Assembly (NCBI RefSeq): GCF_002933465.1
Contig: NZ_PSZE01000037.1
Span: forward strand, 1-61,649
Length of the DNA stretch: 61,649 bases
Direction of reading: 5' to 3'
DNA from: Nocardia nova
Lineage (GTDB): Bacteria; Actinomycetota; Actinomycetes; Mycobacteriales; Mycobacteriaceae
The position numbers were made by a program, and so were the translations under genes. Below the pieces are notes generated by a model. The model was not told the DNA's origin and did not search any database. It was given only the letters and a program-made list of their open reading frames with translations. Positions 43,777 to 53,060 of the stretch are shown here, in pieces (position 1 is the first letter of the stretch; the number at the start of each line of letters is the position of its first letter).

Positions 43777-44808
43777 TCACCCGAAGAACGCGGCGGCCTC
43801 CCCGTGCCGATCGCTCGGCACCAGCTTGAGCTGTTTGGTGGCCTCCGCCAGCGAGACCAGCGCGATCTCGGTGCCGTGCAACGCCACCATCTGACCGAAC
43901 TTGCCGTCGTGGACCGCTTCGGCGGCGTGTAGCCCGAACCGGGTCGCGAGCACCCGGTCGTAGGCGGTGGGCGTGCCGCCACGCTGGACGTGGCCCAGCA
44001 CCGTGGTACGGACCTCCTTGCCGATGCGGCGTTCGATCTCCACGCCCAGCTGGTGCGCCACCCCGGTGAACCGCTCGTGGCCGTATTCGTCGACCCCGCC
44101 CTCGCGCAGATGGAACGAGCCCTCGGCGGGTTTCGCGCCCTCGGCGACCACGCAGATGAAGTGTGAATCACCGCGCTGGAAGCGGCGTTTGATCATGGTG
44201 CACACCTCGTCGACGTCGAAGGGCACCTCGGGGACGAGGGTGAGGTGGGCGCCGGAGGCGATGCCGGAATTCATCGCGATCCAGCCGGCGTGGCGGCCCA
44301 TCACCTCCACCAGCATGACGCGCTGATGCGATTCCGCGGTGGTGTGCAGCCGGTCGATGGCGTCGGTGGCGATGGCGACGGCGGTGTCGTGGCCGAAAGT
44401 GGTGTCGGTGCAGTCGATGTCGTTGTCGATGGTCTTCGGCACGCCGACCACCGGCACACCTTCGTCGGAGAGCCAGTGGGCGGCGGTGAGGGTGCCCTCC
44501 CCGCCGATCGGGATGAGGGCGTCGATGCCGTTGTCGTCGAGGGTGCGTTTGATTCGCCCCAGTCCCTCGAGCAGCACGTCGGGATTGGTGCGGGCGGTGC
44601 CGAGCATGGTGCCGCCCTTGGTCAGCAGCCGGTCGGTGCGGCCGTCGTTGTGAATGTGGATCTTGCGATCCTCCAGTAACCCGCGCCAACCGTCCTGGAA
44701 GCCGACGATCGCGTCACCGTAGCGGCCGTTCGCCGTGCGAACGACAGCTCGGATGACCGCGTTCAAGCCTGGGCAGTCCCCGCCTCCGGTCAAGACTCCG
44801 ATGCGCAT
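43777..44808 (-). CDS. pfkA: 6-phosphofructokinase
   Basis: The product has 343 residues. GVLTGGGDCPGLNAVIRAVV is the N-terminal ATP loop. PIGGEGTLTAA has Gly at the position that decides for ATP over pyrophosphate. PKTIDNDID and EVMGRHAGWIA are substrate motifs. It makes fructose 1,6-bisphosphate in glycolysis. In Mycobacterium pfkA lies between gatA and gatB on the same strand; here it lies between them on the opposite strand. Confidence 0.95.
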   Translation of the reverse strand: MRIGVLTGGGDCPGLNAVIRAVVRTANGRYGDAIVGFQDGWRGLLEDRKIHIHNDGRTDRLLTKGGTMLGTARTNPDVLLEGLGRIKRTLDDNGIDALIPIGGEGTLTAAHWLSDEGVPVVGVPKTIDNDIDCTDTTFGHDTAVAIATDAIDRLHTTAESHQRVMLVEVMGRHAGWIAMNSGIASGAHLTLVPEVPFDVDEVCTMIKRRFQRGDSHFICVVAEGAKPAEGSFHLREGGVDEYGHERFTGVAHQLGVEIERRIGKEVRTTVLGHVQRGGTPTAYDRVLATRFGLHAAEAVHDGKFGQMVALHGTEIALVSLAEATKQLKLVPSDRHGEAAAFFG

Positions 44809-44918
44809 GCCGCTATCTTGCCGCGCCCGGCCGCGCGGCGCAGCCCCACCCCCGTTAACCGGCGGTTACAGCAACCGGTTAGCACAGACAGCGGTCATTG
44901 CAGCCGCGCAGGAGGTCG

Positions 44919-45010
44919 TTGCGCGGGCGCGCAGTGGTGTCATTGCGCGGGCGCGCAGTGGTGTCATAGCGCGGCCCGCGCAGTGGTGTCATTGCGCGGG
45001 CGCGCAGTGA
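44919..45010 (+). repeat. About four tandem copies of a 24-bp unit at a gene end
   Basis: Copies at 44919, 44941, 44965 (25-bp variant) and 44990 share GCGCGGGCGCGCAGTG. The last copy contains the stop codon and final residues of the lipoprotein gene at 44989. Spacer-free and gene-terminal, so not a CRISPR. Confidence 0.9.
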
Positions 45011-45864
45011 CCGGCCGGAAGGTCGTCGAGATGTTTGGTGAGCAGCGCCGCCACCTTGTTGAGAATCTGGGTGCCGTCGTCGAATGTTCCCGACGTCGCT
45101 TGCGCGGCAAGGGAAATGGCGACATCACCGTTGGGCGTGGTCAGCAGGCCGAATTGGCGGACCAGGTAGTTGCCGCTCGGATCAGGGCCCCAGCCGCCTT
45201 TGAAACGGGTGCTGTCCAAATGTCCGAGGCCCCACTGCTGGCCCCAGACCACCCTGCCCATCAGCGTGGTCACGGTGTCGGCATCGGGCAGGCAGGGCAG
45301 TCGCGACGCCCAGCGCACCTGGTCGGCCAGTGACCACTCGGCCTGGCCGAACGCCGAGTATTCGGCGCGCGAGCGAGTCGCGGGGACGGTCGTGGTGGTG
45401 TCGCCCCCTTCACGCAGCACCGCCTGCACCGCCTTGGCCGCCGCGTCGGGGGCGCCCAGCGACTGCCACAGCCCGTCGGCCGCGGAATTGTCGGACTCGG
45501 TGATGGCCGCCGACATCTGATACGTGCTGGTGTTGCCGTTGGTGCGCAGAACGGCAAGTGTCAGTGGGACTTTCATGGTCGACCAAGACGGCCCGGTGGT
45601 CCAATCGCCCATCTGCGCGGTGCGCTGGCCCCCGACGGCCATGATCGCCATGCCGGCGTGCCCGTCCAGACTCGGTCGCAGCGCGGTGAAATCGGCTGCC
45701 AGCGAACCCGGCAGCGCGAACATCGTGACGGGGGCGGAGGAGGTGCTCGGCCGGGTCGTCATGGTCGGTGTGAGGGTGTCGGAGGCGTTCGAGCAGGCTG
45801 CCGGGCTCAGTAACAGGCTCGCTCCGAGCAGTGCCACCGCGCAGCGAACAGCGCGAAAAGCCAT
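44989..45864 (-). CDS. Beta-lactamase-fold lipoprotein (paralog 1)
   Basis: The product has 291 residues. A lipobox (SPAAC) is followed by a penicillin-recognising fold: STMKVPL (S-x-x-K), TESDNSAADGLW (S-D-N) and KGGWGPD (KGG in place of KTG). Gene 46028 is a paralog with the same motifs. Such proteins may be peptidoglycan-binding or hydrolase-like rather than true beta-lactamases, because the Glu166 region is not recognisable. The start at 45864 is placed just before the signal peptide. Confidence 0.78.
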   Translation of the reverse strand: MAFRAVRCAVALLGASLLLSPAACSNASDTLTPTMTTRPSTSSAPVTMFALPGSLAADFTALRPSLDGHAGMAIMAVGGQRTAQMGDWTTGPSWSTMKVPLTLAVLRTNGNTSTYQMSAAITESDNSAADGLWQSLGAPDAAAKAVQAVLREGGDTTTTVPATRSRAEYSAFGQAEWSLADQVRWASRLPCLPDADTVTTLMGRVVWGQQWGLGHLDSTRFKGGWGPDPSGNYLVRQFGLLTTPNGDVAISLAAQATSGTFDDGTQILNKVAALLTKHLDDLPAGHCAPAQ

Positions 45865-46027
45865 GGCCCGCTTCGTGCTCGGCCGGAGTGGTGCGTGCAC
45901 CCGTTCACCTCCACATCGCGCGAATGGCCCCGCACGGCACCATCCGTCAGACGAGGAATTGTGTGCGGTCGCGGCCCGCCGGTCAAATGCGCCGACCGTC
46001 GACGGCGCATATGAGACGACTGCGCAT

Positions 46028-46948
46028 TCACCGCTCGCATGCTCCGCCGTGCAGTTCGTGCACATGTTCGGACAACAGCGCCGACATCCGGTTCATCATT
46101 TCGACAGCGTCATCATAGGAGCCCGAATCCGGTTGTGCCGCAAGGGCTACCGCGAGCTGGCCGGACCACGTCGGCACCAGTCCGAATTGGCGGACCAGAT
46201 ATGCTCCCGTGTCGTCGTCAGGTCCCCAGCCGCCCTTGTATTCGGCGCCGACGAACGAACCCAGTCCCCAGCTCTGGCTATCGGTGATCTGCTGCATCAG
46301 ATCCACCACCCGCGAGGCATTGTGCAGGCACGGCAGCCGGGCGGCGAAGCGCAGCTGATCGACCAGACTCCATGGGGTGGCGCCGAAGACCATGGGGTCG
46401 TCGATGGATTGGCGCGCGTCCGGATTGTGCCGGTCGGCGACATCGGTGGTGGTGTCGCCGGCCTCGCGCAGCACCGCCTCGACCGCTTCGGCCGCGGGTT
46501 CACCGCCGCCCAGCGCGATCCAGAGCGCTTGGGCCGCATCGTTGTCCGAGGCGGTGATGGCGGCCTGTGCCACGTCGGCCAGTCCGACCGGGTCCCGGCG
46601 CAGCGCCGCGAGGGCAAGCGGCACCTTGATCGTCGACCAGGCGACCCCCGTGGTCCAGTCGCCGAGCGTGATCACGTGGTCGCCGCCCACAGCCATCACC
46701 GCCAGGCCCATCCGGCCGGGTAATTGCGCGCGCAGGTTCGCGAAGCCGGCCACCAGACCGCTGGGCGCGCTGGGCGTCGAGTCGGGAACGGGTGCCGGAC
46801 GCACCATGTCGGCGGGCGGCCGGGACAGGCCCGGCTCGGTGCTGACCGCGGCCCCGTGTGCCGCGCACGCCGAAACGAGAAGTGTGACAACTGCCAAGAA
46901 CAACCGCCGCCGACCCTGGCGCCCGGTGGGCGTGGGGTCAGTAGACAT
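46028..46948 (-). CDS. Beta-lactamase-fold lipoprotein (paralog 2)
   Basis: The product has 306 residues. After a lipobox (LVSAC) come AWSTIKVPLALAAL, TASDNDAAQALW, PCLHNASRVVDLMQQITDSQ and KGGWGPDDDTGAYLVRQFGL. All blocks are shared with the paralog at 44989. The start overlaps the end of the Ser/Thr kinase gene by 11 bases, so the kinase and this lipoprotein are coupled. A cell-wall link for the kinase is suggested. Confidence 0.78.
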   Translation of the reverse strand: MSTDPTPTGRQGRRRLFLAVVTLLVSACAAHGAAVSTEPGLSRPPADMVRPAPVPDSTPSAPSGLVAGFANLRAQLPGRMGLAVMAVGGDHVITLGDWTTGVAWSTIKVPLALAALRRDPVGLADVAQAAITASDNDAAQALWIALGGGEPAAEAVEAVLREAGDTTTDVADRHNPDARQSIDDPMVFGATPWSLVDQLRFAARLPCLHNASRVVDLMQQITDSQSWGLGSFVGAEYKGGWGPDDDTGAYLVRQFGLVPTWSGQLAVALAAQPDSGSYDDAVEMMNRMSALLSEHVHELHGGACER

Positions 46949-49568
46949 AGACCACCGCGTTGTCACCGCCCGTACAGGTGACGACCTTGCCCGAGCTGGT
47001 GCAGGTCATCGGATAGGACCGGCCCGTCACCGGACTCACCGCGATGATCGAGGTGCTGGCCTCGGTGGTGGCCGCGCTGGTCGCGCCGTGGGATTCGGCC
47101 GCTTGCGCATACGCCTTGCGCACCGCTTCCGCGAAACCGCAGGAGGTCACCGAGGAACCGGTCGCGGTCTTGGCGAACGAACCCTGGGTTGTCGAGGTCT
47201 GCGAGCACGGGGTCGCGCCGACCGGAAGATTGGCCGACGTGCTGGTCGTGGTCGGCGCCGCGGTGGTGGTCGGCGCGGAGCTGGTCGCCGGTTGCTGGGC
47301 GGTCACCGCCGGGGCGGTCGGGGCCGCCGCGGTGGCCGGGTGGTCGTTGTTCGACGACGAGCCGAAGACCTGCCAGCCGACCACGCCGAGGCCGGCCAGG
47401 ACCGCCGCGCCCAGCACGCCGAGGACGACCGGAACCGCGATCGATCGCGATCGCTTCGCGGGGCGCGGATCGTCCGAACCTGTTGCCGCCAAGGCATATT
47501 CGTCTTCCGAGTACTCGTCTTCAGAGTACTCGTCGTCGGTATAGCCGTCGTCGTAGCCGTCGTCCTCGTACCGGGCGTCGTCGCTGTACCGGGCGCCGTC
47601 CTTGTGCCGAGCATCGTCGTTGTAGCGAAGATCGTCGTCGTAACGGGTGTCGTCGGAGCTCTCGCCGGCGGCGATGTCGAGGAACTGCGTGTCGTCCGCT
47701 GCCTTCGCGGCGGCGCCGAACTGCGAGACATCGAGGAACCGGGTGTCCTCGGCGCCGGGCGCGCCATCGGTGCCGCCGGTTCGGAACTGCGAGATGTCGA
47801 TCAGTTCGGTCTTCTCGCCGGGCTGCAGGTCGGTGTCGGAAAGGGTGGTGTCGGAAAGGGTGGTGTCGGAAAGGGTGGTGTCGGCACCGGATCGCGCGCT
47901 CGCCTCCGGCCGGGTGCTGAACTGCGCCAGGTCGAGCAGTTGGGTGCGGTGTTCGGAACCTGGTGCCGAATCCTGCTCGGCGCCGAGTTGTTCGGTGCGG
48001 TCGCGAGTCTCTTCGCTCCCGATTGCGCCGTACGCGCGGATCGGTTCGGCCGCGGACTGCCGGGCCGGTTCGGCCGCGCGCGACACGACTGGTTCGGCGG
48101 CCGAGCGCGCCGCGCCGGACGCGGGCGGCTTGCGTATCGGCAGGCTCGGCAGAGTCGCCGGCTTCGACTGCGCCGCAGGGGTTTCGGCGGTCAGCGTGAA
48201 GTGGAATTCGCTCGGCTCGACCAGCGTCGGATCAGTAGGGCGGATGATCGGTAGATCGCCGGACGTATCGCGCTCGTCCTTACTCGGCGGCGGGATGATG
48301 CGCAGCGTGCCCGTGGTCTCGTACGCGCGCGACGTGGCCGCGGGGGCGTCGGTGCCGGCGGGCCGGTCCGCACCGGCCGCGTCGTTCGGAACCGGGGCGC
48401 CGCCTGAAGCGGCAGCCGAAACAGGCTGTGCCACACCGGCATTCGCGGTGCCCGCAGCGCCGGCGGCCTCGCCCGCGGCGGTGTCTCCGGCGGCGACGGG
48501 TCCGCGTGGCTGGAAGTTTGCCGCAATCGTCGGTCCGTCCGGTCCGAACGGCTGGAACGTCGTCGGCTCCGGCGTGCGGCGGTAGTCGTTGTCCCGCGCC
48601 GCCGCCACATCGAGAGGGCTGGGACCGGAGGGCCTGTTCCCGCCGCGCGGGGCATTCGCGAGCAATTCCGCGCCGAAGACCTTCGGCGTCCCGGAATCGA
48701 ACGGCGCGGCATTCGACTCGGCGGGCATACGTCCGCCCAGTCCCAGCGCGGCGCGCGCGGCGGCCGCGAACTGTCCGGCGGTCTGATACCGGTCCACCGG
48801 CGCCTTCGCCATCGCGCGCGCGATCACCCCGTCGATGGCTTCGGGCACGCCGGCCCGTGCGGCGCTGGCACGCGGCGGTGGTTCCGACAGATGCGACCGG
48901 ATCAGCACACTGACGCTCTCGGCCGGGAAGGGCGTCGCGCCGGTCAGGCATTCGTGCAGGACGCAGGCCAAGGAATAGATGTCGGCACGGGCGGTCACGG
49001 GCCCGGAGTCGAATCGCTCCGGCGCCATATAGGTGTAGGAACCGGCGGCGTGGCTGCCCGTGGTGTGCGGGTTGTCGCCCTCGTCGCGGGCGATGCCGAA
49101 ATCGGTGAGATACGCGAAATCGGCCGGGGTGACGAGGATGTTGCCGGGCTTGACATCCCGGTGGACCAGCCCGGCGGCGTGTGCCGCATCCAGCGCGGCG
49201 GCCACTTGCTCGACGATCGCCACCGCGCGGTCGGCATCGAGCGTTCCCTGCCGGCGCAGCAGCGTGCGCAGGTTCTCACCGCGCACCAGCCGCATATCCA
49301 GAAACAGGGAGCCACCGGTCTCACCCCAGTCGTGGATCGGGATGACGTGCGGTTCGGCCAACCGGGCCGCCGCCTGCGATTCGCGGCGGAAGCGTTCCTG
49401 ATACGTCGCGTCCCGCGCGAGTTGTTCGGGCAGGATCTTGAGCGCGACGACGCGATCCCTACCGGTATCGAACGCTTCGTACACCTCGCCCATACCACCG
49501 CGACCGAGCAGCGAGCGCACTTCGTACGGGCCGAATCTGGTGCCGACCCGTGACCTCGGCACTTCCAC
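46938..49568 (-). CDS. Large Ser/Thr protein kinase with acidic repeat linker
   Basis: The product has 876 residues from a GTG at 49568. The kinase domain (about 10-275) shows GRGGMGEVYEAFD, HRDVKPGNILV, TDFGIARD and APERFDSG. A very long linker (about 290-705) contains a repeated T-T-L-S-D unit and an Asp/Tyr-rich stretch. One membrane helix (about 709-733) precedes an outer domain with three or four cysteines (TPCSQT, TSCGFAEA, MTCTSS). The linker is rich in Thr/Ser and may be autophosphorylated. The 15-bp repeat at 47832 encodes the T-T-L-S-D copies. Confidence 0.88.
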   Translation of the reverse strand: MEVPRSRVGTRFGPYEVRSLLGRGGMGEVYEAFDTGRDRVVALKILPEQLARDATYQERFRRESQAAARLAEPHVIPIHDWGETGGSLFLDMRLVRGENLRTLLRRQGTLDADRAVAIVEQVAAALDAAHAAGLVHRDVKPGNILVTPADFAYLTDFGIARDEGDNPHTTGSHAAGSYTYMAPERFDSGPVTARADIYSLACVLHECLTGATPFPAESVSVLIRSHLSEPPPRASAARAGVPEAIDGVIARAMAKAPVDRYQTAGQFAAAARAALGLGGRMPAESNAAPFDSGTPKVFGAELLANAPRGGNRPSGPSPLDVAAARDNDYRRTPEPTTFQPFGPDGPTIAANFQPRGPVAAGDTAAGEAAGAAGTANAGVAQPVSAAASGGAPVPNDAAGADRPAGTDAPAATSRAYETTGTLRIIPPPSKDERDTSGDLPIIRPTDPTLVEPSEFHFTLTAETPAAQSKPATLPSLPIRKPPASGAARSAAEPVVSRAAEPARQSAAEPIRAYGAIGSEETRDRTEQLGAEQDSAPGSEHRTQLLDLAQFSTRPEASARSGADTTLSDTTLSDTTLSDTDLQPGEKTELIDISQFRTGGTDGAPGAEDTRFLDVSQFGAAAKAADDTQFLDIAAGESSDDTRYDDDLRYNDDARHKDGARYSDDARYEDDGYDDGYTDDEYSEDEYSEDEYALAATGSDDPRPAKRSRSIAVPVVLGVLGAAVLAGLGVVGWQVFGSSSNNDHPATAAAPTAPAVTAQQPATSSAPTTTAAPTTTSTSANLPVGATPCSQTSTTQGSFAKTATGSSVTSCGFAEAVRKAYAQAAESHGATSAATTEASTSIIAVSPVTGRSYPMTCTSSGKVVTCTGGDNAVVYVY
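47832..47884 (+). repeat. Three 15-bp in-frame repeats in the kinase gene
   Basis: GGTGTCGGAAAGGGT is repeated three times with a partial fourth. On the minus strand each unit encodes five residues (Asp-Thr-Thr-Leu-Ser). Confidence 0.95.
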
Positions 49569-49634
49569 CGGTGAACCTCCAACTCCTGGGCAAGGTGGCC
49601 AACCTGCCCGGCGCCGCACCGGGTTGCCTGCCCC

Positions 49635-50339
49635 TCAGAACGCCGATTCTCCGGGTGCGACCACGCCGTGGTCAAACGCGAAGACGATCGCGGCGGCCCT
49701 GTCCCGTAACCCAAGCTTGCCGAAAATGTGTCCGACGTGGCTCTTTACCGTTACTTCGGAGATGCCGAGTTCGCCGGCGATCTCGGAGTTGACGCGCCCG
49801 CGGCCGATCAGTTTGAGCACCTCGAGTTCGCGCGCGGTCAGCTCCGCCATGCGGGAGCGGGTGTCGGTCGGGACCGGCCGCGCCGTCCGGTAGGCCGACA
49901 GCACCCGGCCGGTGACGGACGGGTCGAGCCAGGAGCCGCCCTCGGCCACGGTGCGCACCGCGCGGATCAGATCCTCGGCGGGGGAGTCCTTGAGGATGAA
50001 GCCCGCCGCACCGGCCCGCAGCGCACCAGAGAGCAGATGGTCGTCGTCGAAGGTCGTGAGCACCAGCACCGGCGGCGCGTCCGCGCGGGTCCGCAGCCGC
50101 CGGGTCGCATCGATGCCGCCGACCCGCTTCATCCGCAGATCCATCAGCACCACGTCCGGCCGGTATTCGGCCAAGGCGGCCGGCACCTCGTCACCGTCGC
50201 CGCATTCGGTGACCACGAAGCCGTCGCGGCGGCGCAGGATCCTTCGCAGCCCGCCCCGCACGAGTTCCTGGTCGTCGACCACGAGCACGGTGGTGGTCCC
50301 GGTATCGGTGTCGGCGAGCGGAGTCTGACCCGGATTCAC
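49635..50339 (-). CDS. NarL/LuxR-type response regulator
   Basis: The product has 234 residues. The receiver shows VLVVDDQELVRGGL and VVLMDLRMKRVGG (phosphorylated Asp). The LuxR HTH reads LTARELEVLKLIGRGRVNSE, then VTVKSHVGHIFGKLGLRDR. It follows the histidine kinase gene at 50407 on the same strand by 67 bases, so the two form a pair. The ABC exporter at 52338 is the likely target from its position. Confidence 0.93.
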   Translation of the reverse strand: MNPGQTPLADTDTGTTTVLVVDDQELVRGGLRRILRRRDGFVVTECGDGDEVPAALAEYRPDVVLMDLRMKRVGGIDATRRLRTRADAPPVLVLTTFDDDHLLSGALRAGAAGFILKDSPAEDLIRAVRTVAEGGSWLDPSVTGRVLSAYRTARPVPTDTRSRMAELTARELEVLKLIGRGRVNSEIAGELGISEVTVKSHVGHIFGKLGLRDRAAAIVFAFDHGVVAPGESAF

Positions 50340-50406
50340 GTGCCCTCCTGTGTTCTACGGGACCCCCGCACCCGGTCGGACCGGCGAGCGGCTGCGCCGG
50401 TATGTC

Positions 50407-51750
50407 TCACCGGTCCTCCTGGCGTTTGCGGGTGAGCGAGGTGATCGCGTCGCGCACCATCGTCAGGGGATCGTCGAGTCCGCTCACCGGGCACACCTCG
50501 TCGGGAGCGAGTGGGATGCGGGCGCGCACCTGCCAATATTCGCCCGATCGGCCGGCCGACAGATCGCCGTTCAGGGTCGCGGTGCGCTGGCGCATGCCGT
50601 TGATCCCCATCCCGCGGCCGATGCGCGGCGCCGGGCCCTGCGGCAGCGTATTGCGCACGCGCACGGTCACTTCGCCGGGGGTCACGGCTATATCGAGAGA
50701 CGCTTGCGCACCTGGCGCGTGCTTGGCGATATTGGACAGCGATTCCTGGCTGATCCGGTACAGCGCCAGACCGGTCGAGGCGGACACCGCCGCGGTGTCG
50801 CCGGTGAGGTGGTAGGTCACCGACAGTCCGGCGCCGACGAAATCGGCGACCAGATCGGCGATATCCTCGAGGCCCGGTTCGGGCGTCATCGCGGACGGGC
50901 GCTGATCGAGCAGGCCGACGGTGTGCCGGATATCGGCCATCGCCTGGCGGCCGAGGCGTTCGGCATCGCCCAATGCGTCGATGGCCTCGTCGACATCGCG
51001 ATCGGTCTCCAGGGCGTGCCTGGCCGCGGTCAGGTGCAACAGCGTGACGCTGAGGGAATGGGCGATGACGTCGTGGACCTCGCGGGCGATCCGCCGACGT
51101 TCGTCATCGGCCGCCTGCGCGGAGCGAATCGCCTGATTCTCGCGCTCCTGATCGAGCGACTGGCGCTGGAATTGTTGCATCAGGCCGACCATCCAGCCCA
51201 GCACGATCGCGACCACGTACACCTGTACCAGTTCGGCGGAGCCCAGGGCGTAGAAGATGACGATCTCCGCGACGGCGGCGATCATCCAGAACAGGCTGAT
51301 CCGTTTCGGCGCGATCGCCCCGATCATGCCGACCATCACGGTCAACACCAGCGGTGAACAGTCGGGTGAGACCGGCTGCAGCAGGAACAGCGCCTGGGCG
51401 GTGAGCGCGGACAGGCCGAACACCGCCGGTTTCGGGGGCAGGTCGAAGAAGAACAGCAGGGGATAGCAGGCGAACAACAGCGTCGCCGCGAGGAAGGGCA
51501 CCCCGGTCGAGAAGTACTGGCTGCGCAACGCCGCGGCCGCGACCGCCGCCACCACGACCGCGATATCCGCGGTCACGACCACCGAGACGGGATAGCCGTA
51601 GGACATCTCCTCGACCCGCCGCCGCAGCGTACCGGCCGGATCGTGCACGAGGTCCAGGAGGCGACGCGCGACCCGCCCCAGCGCCGAGCGGGTCCGGCCC
51701 AGGCGCCGCGACGATACCTCCGCACGGTCGTCTGCGCTGGTCAGATCCAT
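50407..51750 (-). CDS. Sensor histidine kinase (DesK/LiaS-like)
   Basis: The product has 447 residues with about six membrane helices (residues 55-200). The HisKA_3 box reads RRRIAREVHDVIAHSLSVTL. The ATPase part shows LYRISQESLSNIAKHAPG and GMGINGMRQRTATLNG. It is cognate to the regulator at 49635 and is divergent from a small gene and an ABC exporter, an arrangement common for antibiotic or envelope-stress sensing. Confidence 0.9.
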   Translation of the reverse strand: MDLTSADDRAEVSSRRLGRTRSALGRVARRLLDLVHDPAGTLRRRVEEMSYGYPVSVVVTADIAVVVAAVAAAALRSQYFSTGVPFLAATLLFACYPLLFFFDLPPKPAVFGLSALTAQALFLLQPVSPDCSPLVLTVMVGMIGAIAPKRISLFWMIAAVAEIVIFYALGSAELVQVYVVAIVLGWMVGLMQQFQRQSLDQERENQAIRSAQAADDERRRIAREVHDVIAHSLSVTLLHLTAARHALETDRDVDEAIDALGDAERLGRQAMADIRHTVGLLDQRPSAMTPEPGLEDIADLVADFVGAGLSVTYHLTGDTAAVSASTGLALYRISQESLSNIAKHAPGAQASLDIAVTPGEVTVRVRNTLPQGPAPRIGRGMGINGMRQRTATLNGDLSAGRSGEYWQVRARIPLAPDEVCPVSGLDDPLTMVRDAITSLTRKRQEDR

Positions 51751-51925
51751 AACAGTCAGGCTAGTCGCCGACGGGTGGTCGCTGCATCGTTCCCGGAAAG
51801 GGCCCGCGCTCCTACCGTGGTAGGACCCGAAGTCTCGTCTGCGGCACGACGTATCCGGCGGGACGCGTCCGTAGCGTGAGTCGCACAGTGTCCGGCGCAA
51901 CGGTTCGGACACCCGGCCCGAGGAG

Positions 51926-52255
51926 ATGGGTGCGATGACTTGGCAAGACCAGCACGCTCGTACCGCGATCCTGCACGAGGTGCTCGCTCGCGCGGCCGTA
52001 GATCCGGCCACCCCGGGACTGTTCTACGACCTGCCCGACTGCGATCGGCTCTTCGGCGGTCCCGCCGGAGTGCTTGCCGCCCTGCGGTATCGGTGGGACA
52101 ACCATCTGCACGCCAAGCTCGACCAGGCCCAGCTGCAGGGCCAGTCGCCGGGCGAGGCCTATCTGGAACTGGCCGCGGAACAACCCGTACTGCGTGCCGT
52201 ACTCGACGCACACGAGGTCCGGCATTGGCATCGCGAGCCGGCCCTGGCACGCTGA
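51926..52255 (+). CDS. Hypothetical conserved actinobacterial protein
   Basis: The product has 109 residues, or 106 from a second ATG at 51935. It is soluble and helical, with GLFYDLPDCDRLFGGPAGVL and ALRYRWDNHLHAKLDQAQLQ. It precedes the ABC exporter genes by 82 bases. Similar short proteins are known in mycolic-acid bacteria without an assigned role. Confidence 0.7.
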   Translation: MGAMTWQDQHARTAILHEVLARAAVDPATPGLFYDLPDCDRLFGGPAGVLAALRYRWDNHLHAKLDQAQLQGQSPGEAYLELAAEQPVLRAVLDAHEVRHWHREPALAR

Positions 52256-52337
52256 GCGACGATCCGACCCGGTTGCGGCGCAGTCGAACCCACGTTGTCG
52301 CCGCAACCGACAGCAGAAAGAGGGTGGGGCGACCGCC

Positions 52338-53060
52338 ATGTTGGAATTGACCGACGTCGTCAAGGAATACCGGGTGGGTGAACAGCGGGTTCGCGCTCTA
52401 GACACCATCAGTCTGCGCATCGAGGCGGGGGAATTCACCTCGATCATCGGCCCGTCCGGATCCGGTAAGAGCACCCTGCTGCATCTGCTCGGCGCGCTGG
52501 ATTCACCGGATTCGGGTTCCATCACCTTCCAGGGTGCGGAGATCGGCTCCCTCGACGACAACCGGCAATCGGAATTCCGCCGCCACCGCGTGGGTTTCGT
52601 CTTCCAGTTCTTCAACCTGCTGCCGACCCTCTCGGCGTGGGAGAACGTCGCGGTGCCGAAACTGCTGGACGGCACCGGATTACGCAGGGCCAAGCCGCGG
52701 GCGCTGGAACTGCTCGACCGCGTGGGCCTGGCCGATCGCGCCGACCATCGGCCCGCCGAACTGTCCGGCGGTCAGATGCAGCGGGTGGCCGTCGCTCGCG
52801 CGCTGATCATGGATCCGCCGCTGATCCTGGCCGACGAGCCCACCGGCAATCTGGATTCCAAGACCGGCGCCGCCATTCTGGAACTGCTCGGCGACATCTG
52901 CGGCGCGGGCAATTCGGTGGTGATGGTCACCCACGACATGGGCGCCGTCGAATACTGCGATCGCGTGATCACCCTGCGGGACGGGCGAATCGGTTCCAAC
53001 GAGCTGGTGTCCGCACGCCGCGGCGAGGTTCGCGACGGTGACGAGGTGGTGCACGCGTGA
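52338..53060 (+). CDS. ABC transporter ATP-binding protein (LolD/MacB type)
   Basis: The product has 240 residues. Walker A is GPSGSGKST, the Q-loop FVFQFFNLLPT, the signature LSGGQMQR, Walker B LILADEPTGNLD and the H-loop VTHD. The pattern matches the MacB/LolD group, which drives mechanotransmission rather than simple transport. The permease start overlaps its stop codon (GTGA). Confidence 0.93.
   Translation: MLELTDVVKEYRVGEQRVRALDTISLRIEAGEFTSIIGPSGSGKSTLLHLLGALDSPDSGSITFQGAEIGSLDDNRQSEFRRHRVGFVFQFFNLLPTLSAWENVAVPKLLDGTGLRRAKPRALELLDRVGLADRADHRPAELSGGQMQRVAVARALIMDPPLILADEPTGNLDSKTGAAILELLGDICGAGNSVVMVTHDMGAVEYCDRVITLRDGRIGSNELVSARRGEVRDGDEVVHA

Noticed and set aside
41192..43780. Long minus-strand open frame opposite the response regulator and kinase
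   Set aside because: Its translation lacks any family signal, while both plus-strand genes show complete motifs.
44919..45010. Repeats at 44919 as a CRISPR array
   Set aside because: The copies abut without spacers, vary in length and cover a gene end. They are an ordinary tandem repeat.
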